Source: Streptomyces sp. CoH27
GTDB lineage: Bacteria; Actinomycetota; Actinomycetes; Streptomycetales; Streptomycetaceae
NCBI RefSeq assembly: GCF_020181035.1
Contig: NZ_JAIQYY010000008.1
Location: 283,340-347,081, forward strand
DNA: 63,742 bases
Reading direction: 5' to 3'
The notes under the pieces are model-generated. The model was not told where the DNA came from, did no database searches, and saw only the letters and a program-made list of their open reading frames with translations. The translations under genes and the position numbers were made by a program. Below, in pieces: positions 27,004-36,101 of this stretch (positions are counted from its first letter, which is position 1; every line of letters begins with the position of its first letter).

Positions 27004-28083
27004 CTTCGGCAGCTCTCCGATGTGCGGCTCCACGACCAACAGCCGGCCGACCCGCCGTTCGGCCAGCTGCGTGACGATGTGCAGGGCGGGGCTCTCCCTC
27101 AGGTCGTCGATGTTCGCCTTGAAGGCCAGGCCGAGGCAGGCGATCACGGGGTCCTTGAACCGTTCGGCGGTCCGGACGACCTCACCGAGCACATAGCCGG
27201 GCCGCTCGTCGTTGACCTCACGGGCGAGCCGGATCAACCGCGACTGCTGCGGAGCGGTGGACACGATGAACCAGGGGTCCACGGCGATGCAGTGCCCACC
27301 CACGCCCGGCCCGGGACGCAGGATGTCGACGCGAGGATGGCGGCTGGCCAGGGCGATGACGTCGCCTGCGTCGATGCCGAGGTGGTCGCAGACCATGGAC
27401 AGTTCGTTGGCGAAGGCGATGTTGACGTCCCGGAAGGCGTTCTCGCTGAGCTTGGCCATCTCCGCCGTGGTGGCGTCGGTGAGCAGACACTCGCCCTTGG
27501 TGAACACCTCGTAGAGCGTGCGCGCCCGCTGCGCGCAGCCCTCCCCCACCCCGCCGATGACCCTGTCGTTGGTCACGATCTCGATCATCGTCCGCCCCGG
27601 CAGGACACGCTCGGGACAGTGGGCGACCCGCACGTCGGGCGCGTCGCCCACCTCGTGGGGGAAGGTCAGATCGGGCCGGTGCTTGCCCAGCCACCGGGAG
27701 AGTTCCACGGTGGTCCCGGGCGGCGAGGTGGACTCGAGGATGACGAGGTCGCCCGCCTTGAGCACCGGAGCCACCGAGGTCGCGGCACTGCGCACGTACG
27801 ACAGGTCGGCGGTGCGGTCCTCCTGGAGCGGTGTGGGCACGGCGATGATGAAGGCGTCGGCGAGCTCGGGCGCCCCCGTAGCCCGCAACCGCCCCATGGC
27901 CACGGCGCCGCTGACGGCCACCGCGAGGTCGGGTTCGACGAAGGGGGCGCGGCCGGCGTTGATCAGTTCGACGGTGGCGGGGTTGACATCGACGCCGATG
28001 ACGTCAACCCCGTTGGTGGCGAGGGCCGCGGCGGTGGGCAGACCGATGTAGCCGAGACCGACGACACAGACACTGGAGAACAC
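26842..28083 (-). CDS. wecC: UDP-N-acetyl-D-mannosamine dehydrogenase, WecC-like
   Basis: 413 residues from GTG 28083 with AAAGGA upstream. NAD-binding GLGYIGLP, the AHCPERVLPG segment and the catalytic-Cys motif GPGVGGHCIAVDPWF define the UDP-Glc/GDP-Man dehydrogenase family. Pairing with WecB, together with VLPG and GGHCIAVDPWF, favours UDP-ManNAc oxidation to UDP-ManNAcA. UDP-glucose as substrate cannot be fully excluded. Its 3' 162 bp overlap the tail of wecB on the opposite strand. Confidence 0.9.
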   Translation of the reverse strand: MFSSVCVVGLGYIGLPTAAALATNGVDVIGVDVNPATVELINAGRAPFVEPDLAVAVSGAVAMGRLRATGAPELADAFIIAVPTPLQEDRTADLSYVRSAATSVAPVLKAGDLVILESTSPPGTTVELSRWLGKHRPDLTFPHEVGDAPDVRVAHCPERVLPGRTMIEIVTNDRVIGGVGEGCAQRARTLYEVFTKGECLLTDATTAEMAKLSENAFRDVNIAFANELSMVCDHLGIDAGDVIALASRHPRVDILRPGPGVGGHCIAVDPWFIVSTAPQQSRLIRLAREVNDERPGYVLGEVVRTAERFKDPVIACLGLAFKANIDDLRESPALHIVTQLAERRVGRLLVVEPHIGELPKSLARPGEVALVDVVTAVRDADIVVLLVDHDAFRGVKRTALRGKAVFDTRGLWR

Positions 28084-28115
28084 CAGGAGAATTCCTTTCC
28101 GGACGTGCGTACCCC

Positions 28116-28823
28116 TCAGGCTCCTTCGGGGATGGACCGGCAGACCAGGACCTGCCCCTCGGAAAAGGCAGGCCGCAGGTGGGCCGCGATGCGGGAAACA
28201 GCGTCGTAGCAGCGAGCCCTGGGGCTGTTGCCGGAGTCGACGTGATAGAAGAACCACTGTTTCGGGCGCATCCCGCAGTCGGAGACGAGGCGCGCCAGCG
28301 ACGCAGGCGTGAAGACATAGACATGATCCGGATGGATGATCTCCAGGCCCGCCAGCGTGTTGATCACATTCTTGGCGGCCAAGCCGTTGGGAGTCGAGAG
28401 GATCAGCTCGACGCCGTCGCCCGCTTCCCGCATCAGGGTCACAATGCCACGCAGGAACGAGGCGGCGTCCCGCACGTGTTCGATGACATCACCGGCCAGT
28501 ACGATTTCAGGCCTGAATTTCACCAGGTCGCCTCTGTCCTTCGGATCTGCGACATCGGCCACCGAATATTCACCACCCAGGCGGTCACGCAGGAGCTCGA
28601 CGCCGGCCAGGTCGACGTCCACACCGTGCACTTCAGATGCCGCTCGCAAGAGTTTGGCGTGCAGAAGTGATCCTTTCTCCAGCCTCTCGGCGGTCAACGG
28701 GGAATCCGCGCAGCCAACGTGGAGGACGCGACGTCCAGCACAGAGGTTCAGCAACAGCGCATCCCGGTCCTTCATCACTGGCGCACTGATGAGCTGTTGA
28801 GAAAAAAATCCGGACTTCGACAC
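28116..28823 (-). CDS. SAM-dependent methyltransferase
   Basis: 235 residues from GTG 28823 with AGAGGAG 7 bp upstream. The SAM-binding glycine loop is LHVGCADSPLT, with VHGVDVDLAGVELL and the later IVLAGDVIEHVRDAASFL. These are class I methyltransferase motifs of the Methyltransf_11/23 type. It lies 32 bp upstream of wecC in the same direction, so it probably acts on a sugar of the same repeat unit, as an O- or C-methylase. The substrate is unknown. Confidence 0.85.
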   Translation of the reverse strand: MSKSGFFSQQLISAPVMKDRDALLLNLCAGRRVLHVGCADSPLTAERLEKGSLLHAKLLRAASEVHGVDVDLAGVELLRDRLGGEYSVADVADPKDRGDLVKFRPEIVLAGDVIEHVRDAASFLRGIVTLMREAGDGVELILSTPNGLAAKNVINTLAGLEIIHPDHVYVFTPASLARLVSDCGMRPKQWFFYHVDSGNSPRARCYDAVSRIAAHLRPAFSEGQVLVCRSIPEGA

Positions 28824-29033
28824 GACACGTCTCCTCTGAACCCGGGCCACTCTTCACCCGGAGAGTAGCTGTGATTTCTCGCGAAGTTGAGGCATGACAC
28901 ACCCCGGTTCACAGGCATGCCGATGATACTCACACCCGGAAGTCGAAGACCGCAGAGCGAGCCACCTTGAAACGAGTAAGCAGATCACCAATCATGACGG
29001 CTGGTGGTGCGCAGTCCGACCAGGGAGAGAGAA

Positions 29034-30179
29034 ATGCCCCCTCACCGAATCGCCATTGTGCAACCGTATATTTCGCAGTATCGGACCGCATTCTTTCGGC
29101 ACCTCGCCATGGATCTTTCGCACCGCGGAGTAGAGCTCGTGGTGGCACATGGGGATGCGCACGGCCGTCAGGCGGTACGCGCCGATTCCACACACCTGGG
29201 CCGCGCTGTCCATCTGCCACAGCGAACACTTCGAATCGGCTCACGTGTTCTGGTTCACCGCGATCTCAGCGAGTTGGCGAAGAAATGCGACGCAATGGTA
29301 CTGGAACAGGCGCTGCAAAATCTGGACCTCTATACGGCCCTGCTTGGCCCCCGGCGCACACCAGCCATCGCTCTGTGGGGGCACACGTACACACGCCTGA
29401 GAACCGCAGGCCGGGTCAGGAGGGCCGCTACGGCAGCAATCACTCGTCGCGCCGGCTGGTTTTTTGCCTTTACCCCTGCGGGGGCGGATCACGAAGTATC
29501 CCAAGGGTTCCCGGCCGATCGAATCACGGTGGTACATCACACCATCGACACGACAGCGCTGAGGGAAGCACGGGCAAGGGTCGCGGAAGATCGCCTGCAA
29601 GCGTTCCGGGAACGCCATCGCCTCGTCCCTGGCCGTACTGCTGTTTATCTCGGTGGGCTCGACACGATCAAACGCACTCGTTTTCTTCTCGCGGCGGCAG
29701 CTTCGATCGCCCGGCGACTACCGGGATTTCGACTGTTGGTGGCCGGCGACGGCGCCGAGCGACACCTGGTTGAGCAGGCCGATGCTCGGGGTGAAGAGAC
29801 TGTGTACCTGGGCAACGTGTTCGATGACGAGAAACGGGCGCTGCTCGGGCAGGCCGCCGATCTGATGCTGGCGCCGGGAGCCGTAGGGCTGTGCGCGGTC
29901 GTCTCATTCGCGTTGCAGACGCCCGTGGTGACCGTTCCTCAGCTCGGCCACGGTCCGGAGTTCGAGTACCTGGAGCACGGGCGAAACTCTTTGATCGCAC
30001 CGAACGACGTGGAATCCTTCGCACGGACGGTAGCGGATGCACTCTGCGATCCCACCCTGTTGGGACGCCTGAAGAAGGGATGCGAGGCCGACGCCCGCAT
30101 CTACACCCTGGAGCGGTTCAGCGCCAGCTTCGCGGATGGTGTCGTGCGCATGCTCGAGGTGAATGGACGCTACCCCTGA
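29034..30179 (+). CDS. Glycosyltransferase, GT4 family
   Basis: 381 residues from ATG 29034 with GGAGAGAG upstream. The GT-B fold is supported by an N-terminal half starting IAIVQPYISQYRTAFFRHLA and a C-terminal GT1/GT4 domain (AVYLGGLDTIKRTRFLLAAA, LLVAGDGAERHLVEQA, YLGNVFDDEKRALLGQAADLMLAP). The usual GT4 Glu-x7-Glu loop is replaced by GAVGLCAVVSFALQTPVVT. It probably adds one sugar of the repeat unit. It is divergent from the methyltransferase gene. Confidence 0.88.
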   Translation: MPPHRIAIVQPYISQYRTAFFRHLAMDLSHRGVELVVAHGDAHGRQAVRADSTHLGRAVHLPQRTLRIGSRVLVHRDLSELAKKCDAMVLEQALQNLDLYTALLGPRRTPAIALWGHTYTRLRTAGRVRRAATAAITRRAGWFFAFTPAGADHEVSQGFPADRITVVHHTIDTTALREARARVAEDRLQAFRERHRLVPGRTAVYLGGLDTIKRTRFLLAAAASIARRLPGFRLLVAGDGAERHLVEQADARGEETVYLGNVFDDEKRALLGQAADLMLAPGAVGLCAVVSFALQTPVVTVPQLGHGPEFEYLEHGRNSLIAPNDVESFARTVADALCDPTLLGRLKKGCEADARIYTLERFSASFADGVVRMLEVNGRYP

Positions 30180-30195
30180 AACGGCGTTGCCGGCC

Positions 30196-30975
30196 TCACC
30201 GGCCGGCAGCCTTCGCCACCGCCCGGTGGAGAACGTCGGTTGCCGGCCGCCAGACCGGTCTCGTACGGCGTAGCCAGTCCGGCATCTGCCGACTGAGCGC
30301 GAGCTCGGCTTCGCGCTGTGACTCGGAGAGCCTGCGGACCGTCAACGAGTCAGGGTGATCGCGGATCTCACCGAGGACCGAGGCGACGTAGCGCAGCCCC
30401 CCGTAGGCAGCGAGCCTTCGATGGAAATCGACATCGAAGGCAAGACGAAAGCTGTCGTCGAGCCCTCCGATCGCCTCCACCGCGGTGCGTCGGTAGAGGC
30501 AACCGGGCTGATACACCATGTTGTATCCCAAGCGCAACAACAGTGAACCCACCCGTCCAGGGCGCATGGTTTTGAAGGGTCTTCCGGCGCCGTCGATGTA
30601 CCGCACCTGACCGTATGCCATCGCGGCGCCGGTCTGACGCTCAAGGGCATGTAGCGCTTGTGTGATCGACCCTGGGGGCAGTCGGTCGTCGTCACCCAGC
30701 CAACCCATGACGTCCACGCCGTCACCGAAGTATCTCCAGCCCGTCATGACCGCATCCACAATGCCGGAGCCGCTCTGCGGAAGCACGGTGATACGGGGAG
30801 ACATGGCCTGCTCCCCGGCAGTCAGCGCACCGGGAGGCGACACGACGACCAGCCGCAGCCCGGAATACGCCTGTCCCGTCAGTGAATTCAGACACTCCTT
30901 CAGCAGTTCGGGGCGCTCACCGAGCGTGGGTACCACCATTCCGACGCGCATGATCCTGACCTCCTGGTTCGTCAC
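30196..30975 (-). CDS. Glycosyltransferase, GT2 family
   Basis: 259 residues from GTG 30975, overlapping the Wzy stop as GTGA; ATG 30951 (MRVGMVVP) is an alternative. The GT-A fold shows VGMVVPTLGERPELLKECL, the DxD-like site MGWLGDDDRLPPGSI, and YQPGCLYRRTAVEAIGGLDDSF. It is last in the leftward unit Wzx-Wzy-GT2, so it belongs to repeat-unit assembly. The sugar specificity cannot be read. A short inverted repeat in the 16-bp gap to the convergent GT4 gene may end both transcripts. Confidence 0.9.
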   Translation of the reverse strand: MTNQEVRIMRVGMVVPTLGERPELLKECLNSLTGQAYSGLRLVVVSPPGALTAGEQAMSPRITVLPQSGSGIVDAVMTGWRYFGDGVDVMGWLGDDDRLPPGSITQALHALERQTGAAMAYGQVRYIDGAGRPFKTMRPGRVGSLLLRLGYNMVYQPGCLYRRTAVEAIGGLDDSFRLAFDVDFHRRLAAYGGLRYVASVLGEIRDHPDSLTVRRLSESQREAELALSRQMPDWLRRTRPVWRPATDVLHRAVAKAAGR

Positions 30976-32297
30976 GGCATACGGGATTCGCGGGACTCAG
31001 AAGAAGACCCGCGATAAAGCAGGGCGGCCGCTGCAGCAGTGCCGAGATAGATGCCTTCGAGTCTGGGCCATGGAGAGAAAATCAGATCCCATCCCAGCTG
31101 CGCGAGCAAGAACCCGAAGAGCAGTGCACGTGAACCAGATCCGACTCTGATTGCGAAAACCAGGGCCAGCAGAACAAGCGCCAACGGAAACAGGATTCCC
31201 GGGAGGGCGGCAATACCGGTCTCCGCCCAGGTTTGAAACAGAATCGAGTGGAGGTAAAGCCCCTTACCGAAGTAGTAGTTCTCTCGGCGCTCGTTGAAGT
31301 CGACATCACCCGCTCGTAGCTTGCCCAGGAACTCACTCCGGGTCGCGCGGCTCACCGCAGGATCCAGACCCCTGCCGATGAGCGGCGACTCCTTGATGAT
31401 CACATAGGACGCCACGACCTCCGGCCGGGCTCCCACCAGCACCCCGCCCTGCACCTCGCTCTGACCTTCCCACCTGTACTGCTGCTCGGCCCCCAGACTT
31501 CCCTGGGATGCCAGATTCCCGTAAATCGTCGAGACGGCACCGGCAAACAAGATCAAGCCGACTGTGATCAACAGGGATCGTTTCCAGCTAAACCTTGTTG
31601 CGCGACGCCCGGCGAGCATCGCCACCGCACCCGCCAAGCAGACGATCATAAATTCTGAGCGAAACCCCAGAAGGAGGCTGACAAGTGCCACCGCGATCAC
31701 CACAGAGGCTCCGACAAGACGCATCCGCCGGGCAAGCAGAGCGGAGGCGACGAGCACAGCCGCCAGGCTGATCACGGGACCGTAACCGTATTTCCATTCA
31801 TCCGGAGTGGGGTGACTCCTCATGAAGATGGCCATATTGCATGTCAGTCCGGCACTGAATGCCACGACGTACACGCGAACGACGACGCCCTTGCACTGGA
31901 GGGCCCACATCGCACCACAGAAACTCACCAGAACGGCAAGCGGACGACACAGAACCAGGGCGACGTCATGATTCGAATCGCCTACCAAAATTTCGGTGAA
32001 GGCGGCCCCGAACAGCCAGACAAGCAGGAGGAGAAGGTTCCAGCGCGCCATCTTCCAACGCCACGCAGCCGCGAGAGCCACGGGCGCCATCAGCATCGCG
32101 ACGACGTGTGCGGCGGTGAGACCTGACTGCGTGTAGGGACCCCATGCATTACCCAGGCCAAGAGCCACCGCGACGATCAGCCGGACGCCTTCGCCCCTCG
32201 ACGAATTCACCCGCACCGGCTGCCTGACAGGCCGGTTCTGTACAACGCTGCCAGCTTTCGCAGGGCTTGTCCGGGATGACATCTTCGTGTCAAGCAT
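30972..32297 (-). CDS. O-antigen ligase/polymerase-like membrane protein (Wzy candidate)
   Basis: 441 residues with about ten to eleven hydrophobic helices and a large extracytoplasmic loop between residues about 265 and 360 (ASQGSLGAEQQYRW...KESPLIGRGLDPAV). The SPLIGRGLD motif and loop placement are typical of Wzy/O-antigen ligase (PF04932-type) proteins. It should polymerise lipid-linked repeat units outside the membrane. Its ATG overlaps the Wzx stop by 8 bp and its stop overlaps the GT2 start, giving a tight three-gene unit. Confidence 0.85.
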   Translation of the reverse strand: MLDTKMSSRTSPAKAGSVVQNRPVRQPVRVNSSRGEGVRLIVAVALGLGNAWGPYTQSGLTAAHVVAMLMAPVALAAAWRWKMARWNLLLLLVWLFGAAFTEILVGDSNHDVALVLCRPLAVLVSFCGAMWALQCKGVVVRVYVVAFSAGLTCNMAIFMRSHPTPDEWKYGYGPVISLAAVLVASALLARRMRLVGASVVIAVALVSLLLGFRSEFMIVCLAGAVAMLAGRRATRFSWKRSLLITVGLILFAGAVSTIYGNLASQGSLGAEQQYRWEGQSEVQGGVLVGARPEVVASYVIIKESPLIGRGLDPAVSRATRSEFLGKLRAGDVDFNERRENYYFGKGLYLHSILFQTWAETGIAALPGILFPLALVLLALVFAIRVGSGSRALLFGFLLAQLGWDLIFSPWPRLEGIYLGTAAAAALLYRGSSSESRESRMP

Positions 32298-33699
32298 GGG
32301 ACATGGACCTCCGGAAGTTGGGAAGGAAGAGACAGGTCATGGCGGCGATGACCGAGCCGATGACAGGCCCGCTCGCACCGAGATGCCGCGCCAGGACGAT
32401 CGACAAGCCGAGATTCACCAACGCCATCACACCGGCTCTTTGCGCCTGGTACTTCAGGCCGGCGGCATCGGTCAGCCACATGCTGGCCGGGTAGGCGGCG
32501 GACTGGACCAGCAGCAGGGCGGCGAAGGCGGCCATGAGTCCGGTGCCGACATCGACCTTTCCGTGCAGCATCCAGGATGCGACCGCCGGGCCGAAGAAGA
32601 TCAGCCCCGCGCCGAGGATCGCGCCACCAGCCGCGAAGTACAGGGTCAGGCGAGCGACATGACTGGCGTGCGGCGGGCCCGAGGTGCCGCGTTGCCGGGC
32701 GAAGATGGTCCACAGGGGCAGACCGGTGGCGCTGGCCAGGGCCACAGCGGGTGCGAACAGACGCGCACCGGCCGAGTACGCGGCGACGGCATCGGAATCG
32801 GCGACATGGACGAGGACCAGCCGATCGGTCGCATAGGCCACGGCCAGGGCGACGTTGATCGCGGCCATGGGCCCGGCAAGGTGCCAGATGCGGGTGGGAG
32901 TGTGCCGGGTGTCGAGGCTTCCCAGGACCATCCCGAGCAGCGGCAGACCGAGAATTCGCCCGGCCCACAGCAGGCAGGCTGCGCCGACCAGACACTGCGC
33001 GGCAAAGCCCGACACGATGAAGGCCATGGACGGCGCGTGCACGGCCCCCGACAGCACGATGAACCCCAACGTGAGGACACTGCCCAGCATTTGGAACAGC
33101 AGCGCGGTGTGGGTTCGGTTCAACGCGATCAACACGGAATTTCCCACGTTCAGCGGCAGACTGCATCCGAAGAGCGTGAAGGCGACGGCGACGCAAAGCT
33201 CACCAGATCGCTGCGCCCCGGAATTGAGCACAGTGCTCCACGCGCCGAAACAGGCAGGAACCACACCCACAAGGGCACTCACGATTCCCGTGCAACTGAG
33301 CAGCCGCGCACTTGTGATAATCGTGCCGCGCAGGTCCCGATGGTGGTCGGCGTTTCCCTTTCCCATCGCTTCCACGATGGCCGCACCGGTCCCGAGATCA
33401 TTGAGCGGCAACAGCATCGGAAGCGTGGTGACGAGCGCGAAGAAGGCAAAACCGGTCGGACCCAGCGCATCAACCACGGTCCGTGTCGCGACAAGCGTGG
33501 AAACTGCGGTGACCGGGAGACTCACGAGTTTGACCCCGAGTGAACGTCCAGCGGCCCGCAGATGGGGGGAAAGGACGGTTCGCTGGGGCCCGGTCGACTC
33601 CTGTGCCGAAACTGCCTGCTGCGGCGGAGGCCCCGCTCGCCACTTCGACCGGACCGATACGCCTTGCCGGGTTTCGCTGGGTGATCTCCCGTTGATCAC
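32290..33699 (-). CDS. Polysaccharide flippase (Wzx, MOP superfamily)
   Basis: 469 residues from GTG 33699 with about twelve to fourteen hydrophobic helices after a roughly 50-residue basic N-terminus. The N-terminal TMs (LVSLPVTAVSTLVATRTVVDALG, FAFFALVTTLPMLLPLNDLG) match the RfbX/MATE-like arrangement. It would move undecaprenyl-linked repeat units across the membrane. It leads the Wzx-Wzy-GT2 transcript. The long N-terminus is unusual and the true start may be further in. Confidence 0.85.
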   Translation of the reverse strand: MINGRSPSETRQGVSVRSKWRAGPPPQQAVSAQESTGPQRTVLSPHLRAAGRSLGVKLVSLPVTAVSTLVATRTVVDALGPTGFAFFALVTTLPMLLPLNDLGTGAAIVEAMGKGNADHHRDLRGTIITSARLLSCTGIVSALVGVVPACFGAWSTVLNSGAQRSGELCVAVAFTLFGCSLPLNVGNSVLIALNRTHTALLFQMLGSVLTLGFIVLSGAVHAPSMAFIVSGFAAQCLVGAACLLWAGRILGLPLLGMVLGSLDTRHTPTRIWHLAGPMAAINVALAVAYATDRLVLVHVADSDAVAAYSAGARLFAPAVALASATGLPLWTIFARQRGTSGPPHASHVARLTLYFAAGGAILGAGLIFFGPAVASWMLHGKVDVGTGLMAAFAALLLVQSAAYPASMWLTDAAGLKYQAQRAGVMALVNLGLSIVLARHLGASGPVIGSVIAAMTCLFLPNFRRSMSHA

Positions 33700-33845
33700 G
33701 ACGCAGCCGGACCTACTGAACGGTGAGCCTCAAGAACCACGTGCGAACGTCCCTTCGTGGTGAAGTATGCCGGCATGCTACGTCAGCATCACCAGAAAAC
33801 GATGTATATTCACCGCCAGCCGGAGAAAGAAGGAAATTCGGACAC

Positions 33846-34865
33846 ATGATCGTTCCGTTGCGAGGAGTCCGCGAAGAGGCGACGACCGACGTCAGATCCC
33901 GTGATTTCCGCACCCCTGAACTGCGCGTGGCTGTCCCACCATCGGAGGAACACCCCGCGTATCAGGCGGTGATGGATCTGGTTGCCGAATTCATCAGACA
34001 AGGTGCCCGCGGCAAGGTGGTCATGACACCGCCGTTGATCGGTCGGGCTCTCGCCAAATTCCACCTCCCATTCCCCCGTCGACAGCGCCGCCGCACGGGG
34101 CCGGTCATCGTTCCCATGATGGGGGCGCGCTTCAGCCAGCTCTACGCGGCCGCCCTCGTAGGAGATGTCGTGCCTTACTGCTGGGACGTGTGGGAGCCTG
34201 CCTGGGAATTGTGGGCCCGTCGGCTGCGCCCGCTGCGGCCCCCAGCCGTCTTCGTCACGGCCCTCCAGTCGGCACGATTTCTCGCTGAGGCGTTGCCTCA
34301 GTCCCGGGTCATGCATCTTTCCGAGGCAACGCAGATCTCTCGCCATGATCCCGGCACCTGCCTGGAGGCGAGGAAGATCGGCATTCTGGAGCTCGGGCGT
34401 CGGCACGCGGACTGGCACAGAGCGATCACCGGAGCCGTGCGGCAGCATTCGCCCCTCCCGCACCTGTACGAGGCTGTGCCGGGCCGACTCGTGTTTCCGG
34501 ACGGGCATGCCCTACGGCGCGGCCTGTCGGACACGGTGATCTCTGTCTGCTTCCCGTCCTCACTCACCCATCCGCAGCGCTCCGGCGGTGTGGTGACGAT
34601 GACTCAGCGATACCTGGAGAGCATCGCCTCAGGGTGCCTCGTTCTCGGGCACGCACCTTCGGAGTTGGTGGATCTCATGGGTTTCAACCCGGTGGTCGAG
34701 GTCGACTGGAGCAACCCCGCTGAACAGCTGCTGGACATTCTCGCTTCGCCCAGCAGTTGGCAGCCCCTGGTGGACCGGTCATTGAACCGGCTGCGAGAGG
34801 TGGGAGATTGGAGCGTACGAGTCCGCACCGCTCTAGAGGGATTGCAGGAAATCGGACTCGTGTGA
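33846..34865 (+). CDS. Glycosyltransferase-like protein (GT1_2-type, unassigned)
   Basis: 339 residues from ATG 33846; an earlier GTG 33723 would sit 24 bp from the divergent Wzx start and is less likely. The N-terminus is unlike known families. The C-terminal part (SLTHPQRSGGVVTMTQRYLESIASGCLVLGHAP, ELVDLMGFNPVVEVDW) resembles the C-terminal domain of spore-maturation-protein/GT1_2-type glycosyltransferases. AAALVGDVVPYCWDVWEP may form part of the donor half. The call rests on this motif and the cluster context. Confidence 0.65.
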   Translation: MIVPLRGVREEATTDVRSRDFRTPELRVAVPPSEEHPAYQAVMDLVAEFIRQGARGKVVMTPPLIGRALAKFHLPFPRRQRRRTGPVIVPMMGARFSQLYAAALVGDVVPYCWDVWEPAWELWARRLRPLRPPAVFVTALQSARFLAEALPQSRVMHLSEATQISRHDPGTCLEARKIGILELGRRHADWHRAITGAVRQHSPLPHLYEAVPGRLVFPDGHALRRGLSDTVISVCFPSSLTHPQRSGGVVTMTQRYLESIASGCLVLGHAPSELVDLMGFNPVVEVDWSNPAEQLLDILASPSSWQPLVDRSLNRLREVGDWSVRVRTALEGLQEIGLV

Positions 34866-35032
34866 CGGGGACGGCCCGCGGACGGCTGGTCGCAGGAATC
34901 CGATGACGTACTCCGGACGAGTAGGATCCCGGCAACCGCGAGAAGTCCCCCTCCGCGTCTGCAATTGTCACAGCTAGGCTCGGCACCCATCGGCGGGAGT
35001 ATTCAGGGAACACAGACAGGCAGTGGCGTCCT

Positions 35033-35959
35033 ATGCCCAGCACGCTGAAGAACATTCTCATCGCGGTACCGACTACAGGCGCGCGCGCCTTGCGCCCTTT
35101 GCTCGACGACCTCGTTCAGCAAGCCCGAGTCACCGAGAGCAGCGATGCACGCAGGGTCTCGATCTTGCTGCTCGACAACTCCGCGGCCGGCTCGAAGTCG
35201 GCCCTTGAGGCCGCGGACGCCTGCGACGTCAGGTACCGGCGCGTGGCGAAGCGGGGTTACTCCCAGGTCCGCAACGCGGCAATCGACGCGGCCCAGCAGT
35301 ACGACGCCCTGGTCTTCATCGATGACGACGAGCGGCCGGTTCCGGGATGGCTCCGTGCACTGATCACCGGTGCCGAGAACAACGACGCAGACGTCGTCGT
35401 GGGGCCTGTCGTGGTCCGCCTGCCTGAGGACGCACCACAGTGGCTCGACGAAGGGCGGCTGATTCGCCAGGTACGGCCCCAGGAGGACGGGCCGCTGGAA
35501 GGGCCCGCCCAGTCCGGAAACACGCTCGTCCGCATGTCCGCAGTACGCCGCGCGGGCCTGCGTTTCAACCCGGCCTTCGACAGGACCGGCGGCGAGGACT
35601 CCGTCTTCTTCCATGAGATGGCCCAGCGGGGAGCACGGTTCTTCTACACCCGCGCCGCGCTTGTCTTCGAAACCCCGGACCAGGACAGGATGACACTGTC
35701 AGGGGTTGCGCGCCGAGCCTACCGCGGAGGCCGCACCTCGGCCGTCGTGGAGGCCGAGATCAGGACCAGGCCGATGTCCCGTCGCCTGATCCGGAGAGCG
35801 GGAAAACTCGCTCGCGCACTTTTCCGGATCCTTTCCGGTGCGGTATGCCGTCGGCCTGTCGACTGTGTGCTGGGCATGCAGGACATTTCCTTCGTGTGCG
35901 GCTGGAGTGTCGCCCTTGTCACCGGGCTTCCAGGATCAGCGGTCAGCCGCAGGAAGTGA
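35033..35959 (+). CDS. Glycosyltransferase, GT2 family
   Basis: 308 residues; the RBS before ATG 35033 is weak. GT-A motifs are present: ILIAVPTTGARALRPLLDDL, YSQVRNAAIDAAQQYDALVF, the metal site FIDDDERPVPGWL, and FNPAFDRTGGEDSVFFHEMA. The last matches the ED-containing acceptor/catalytic-base region. One hydrophobic stretch lies at the C-terminus. It is likely to add a sugar to the lipid-linked intermediate. Confidence 0.9.
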   Translation: MPSTLKNILIAVPTTGARALRPLLDDLVQQARVTESSDARRVSILLLDNSAAGSKSALEAADACDVRYRRVAKRGYSQVRNAAIDAAQQYDALVFIDDDERPVPGWLRALITGAENNDADVVVGPVVVRLPEDAPQWLDEGRLIRQVRPQEDGPLEGPAQSGNTLVRMSAVRRAGLRFNPAFDRTGGEDSVFFHEMAQRGARFFYTRAALVFETPDQDRMTLSGVARRAYRGGRTSAVVEAEIRTRPMSRRLIRRAGKLARALFRILSGAVCRRPVDCVLGMQDISFVCGWSVALVTGLPGSAVSRRK

Positions 35960-36101
35960 CGATCGGGTGAGCTTCCGGTAACCCGGCTGCGCCTTCGGCG
36001 AATCGGGCACTCACCGTGTCCGTCGTGTCGGCGTCCGACTGCAGCCCTGTGCCTCTACAAACAGCATCGTTCAGGCCCTCGAGCAGAAGGAGAACGGCAG
36101 G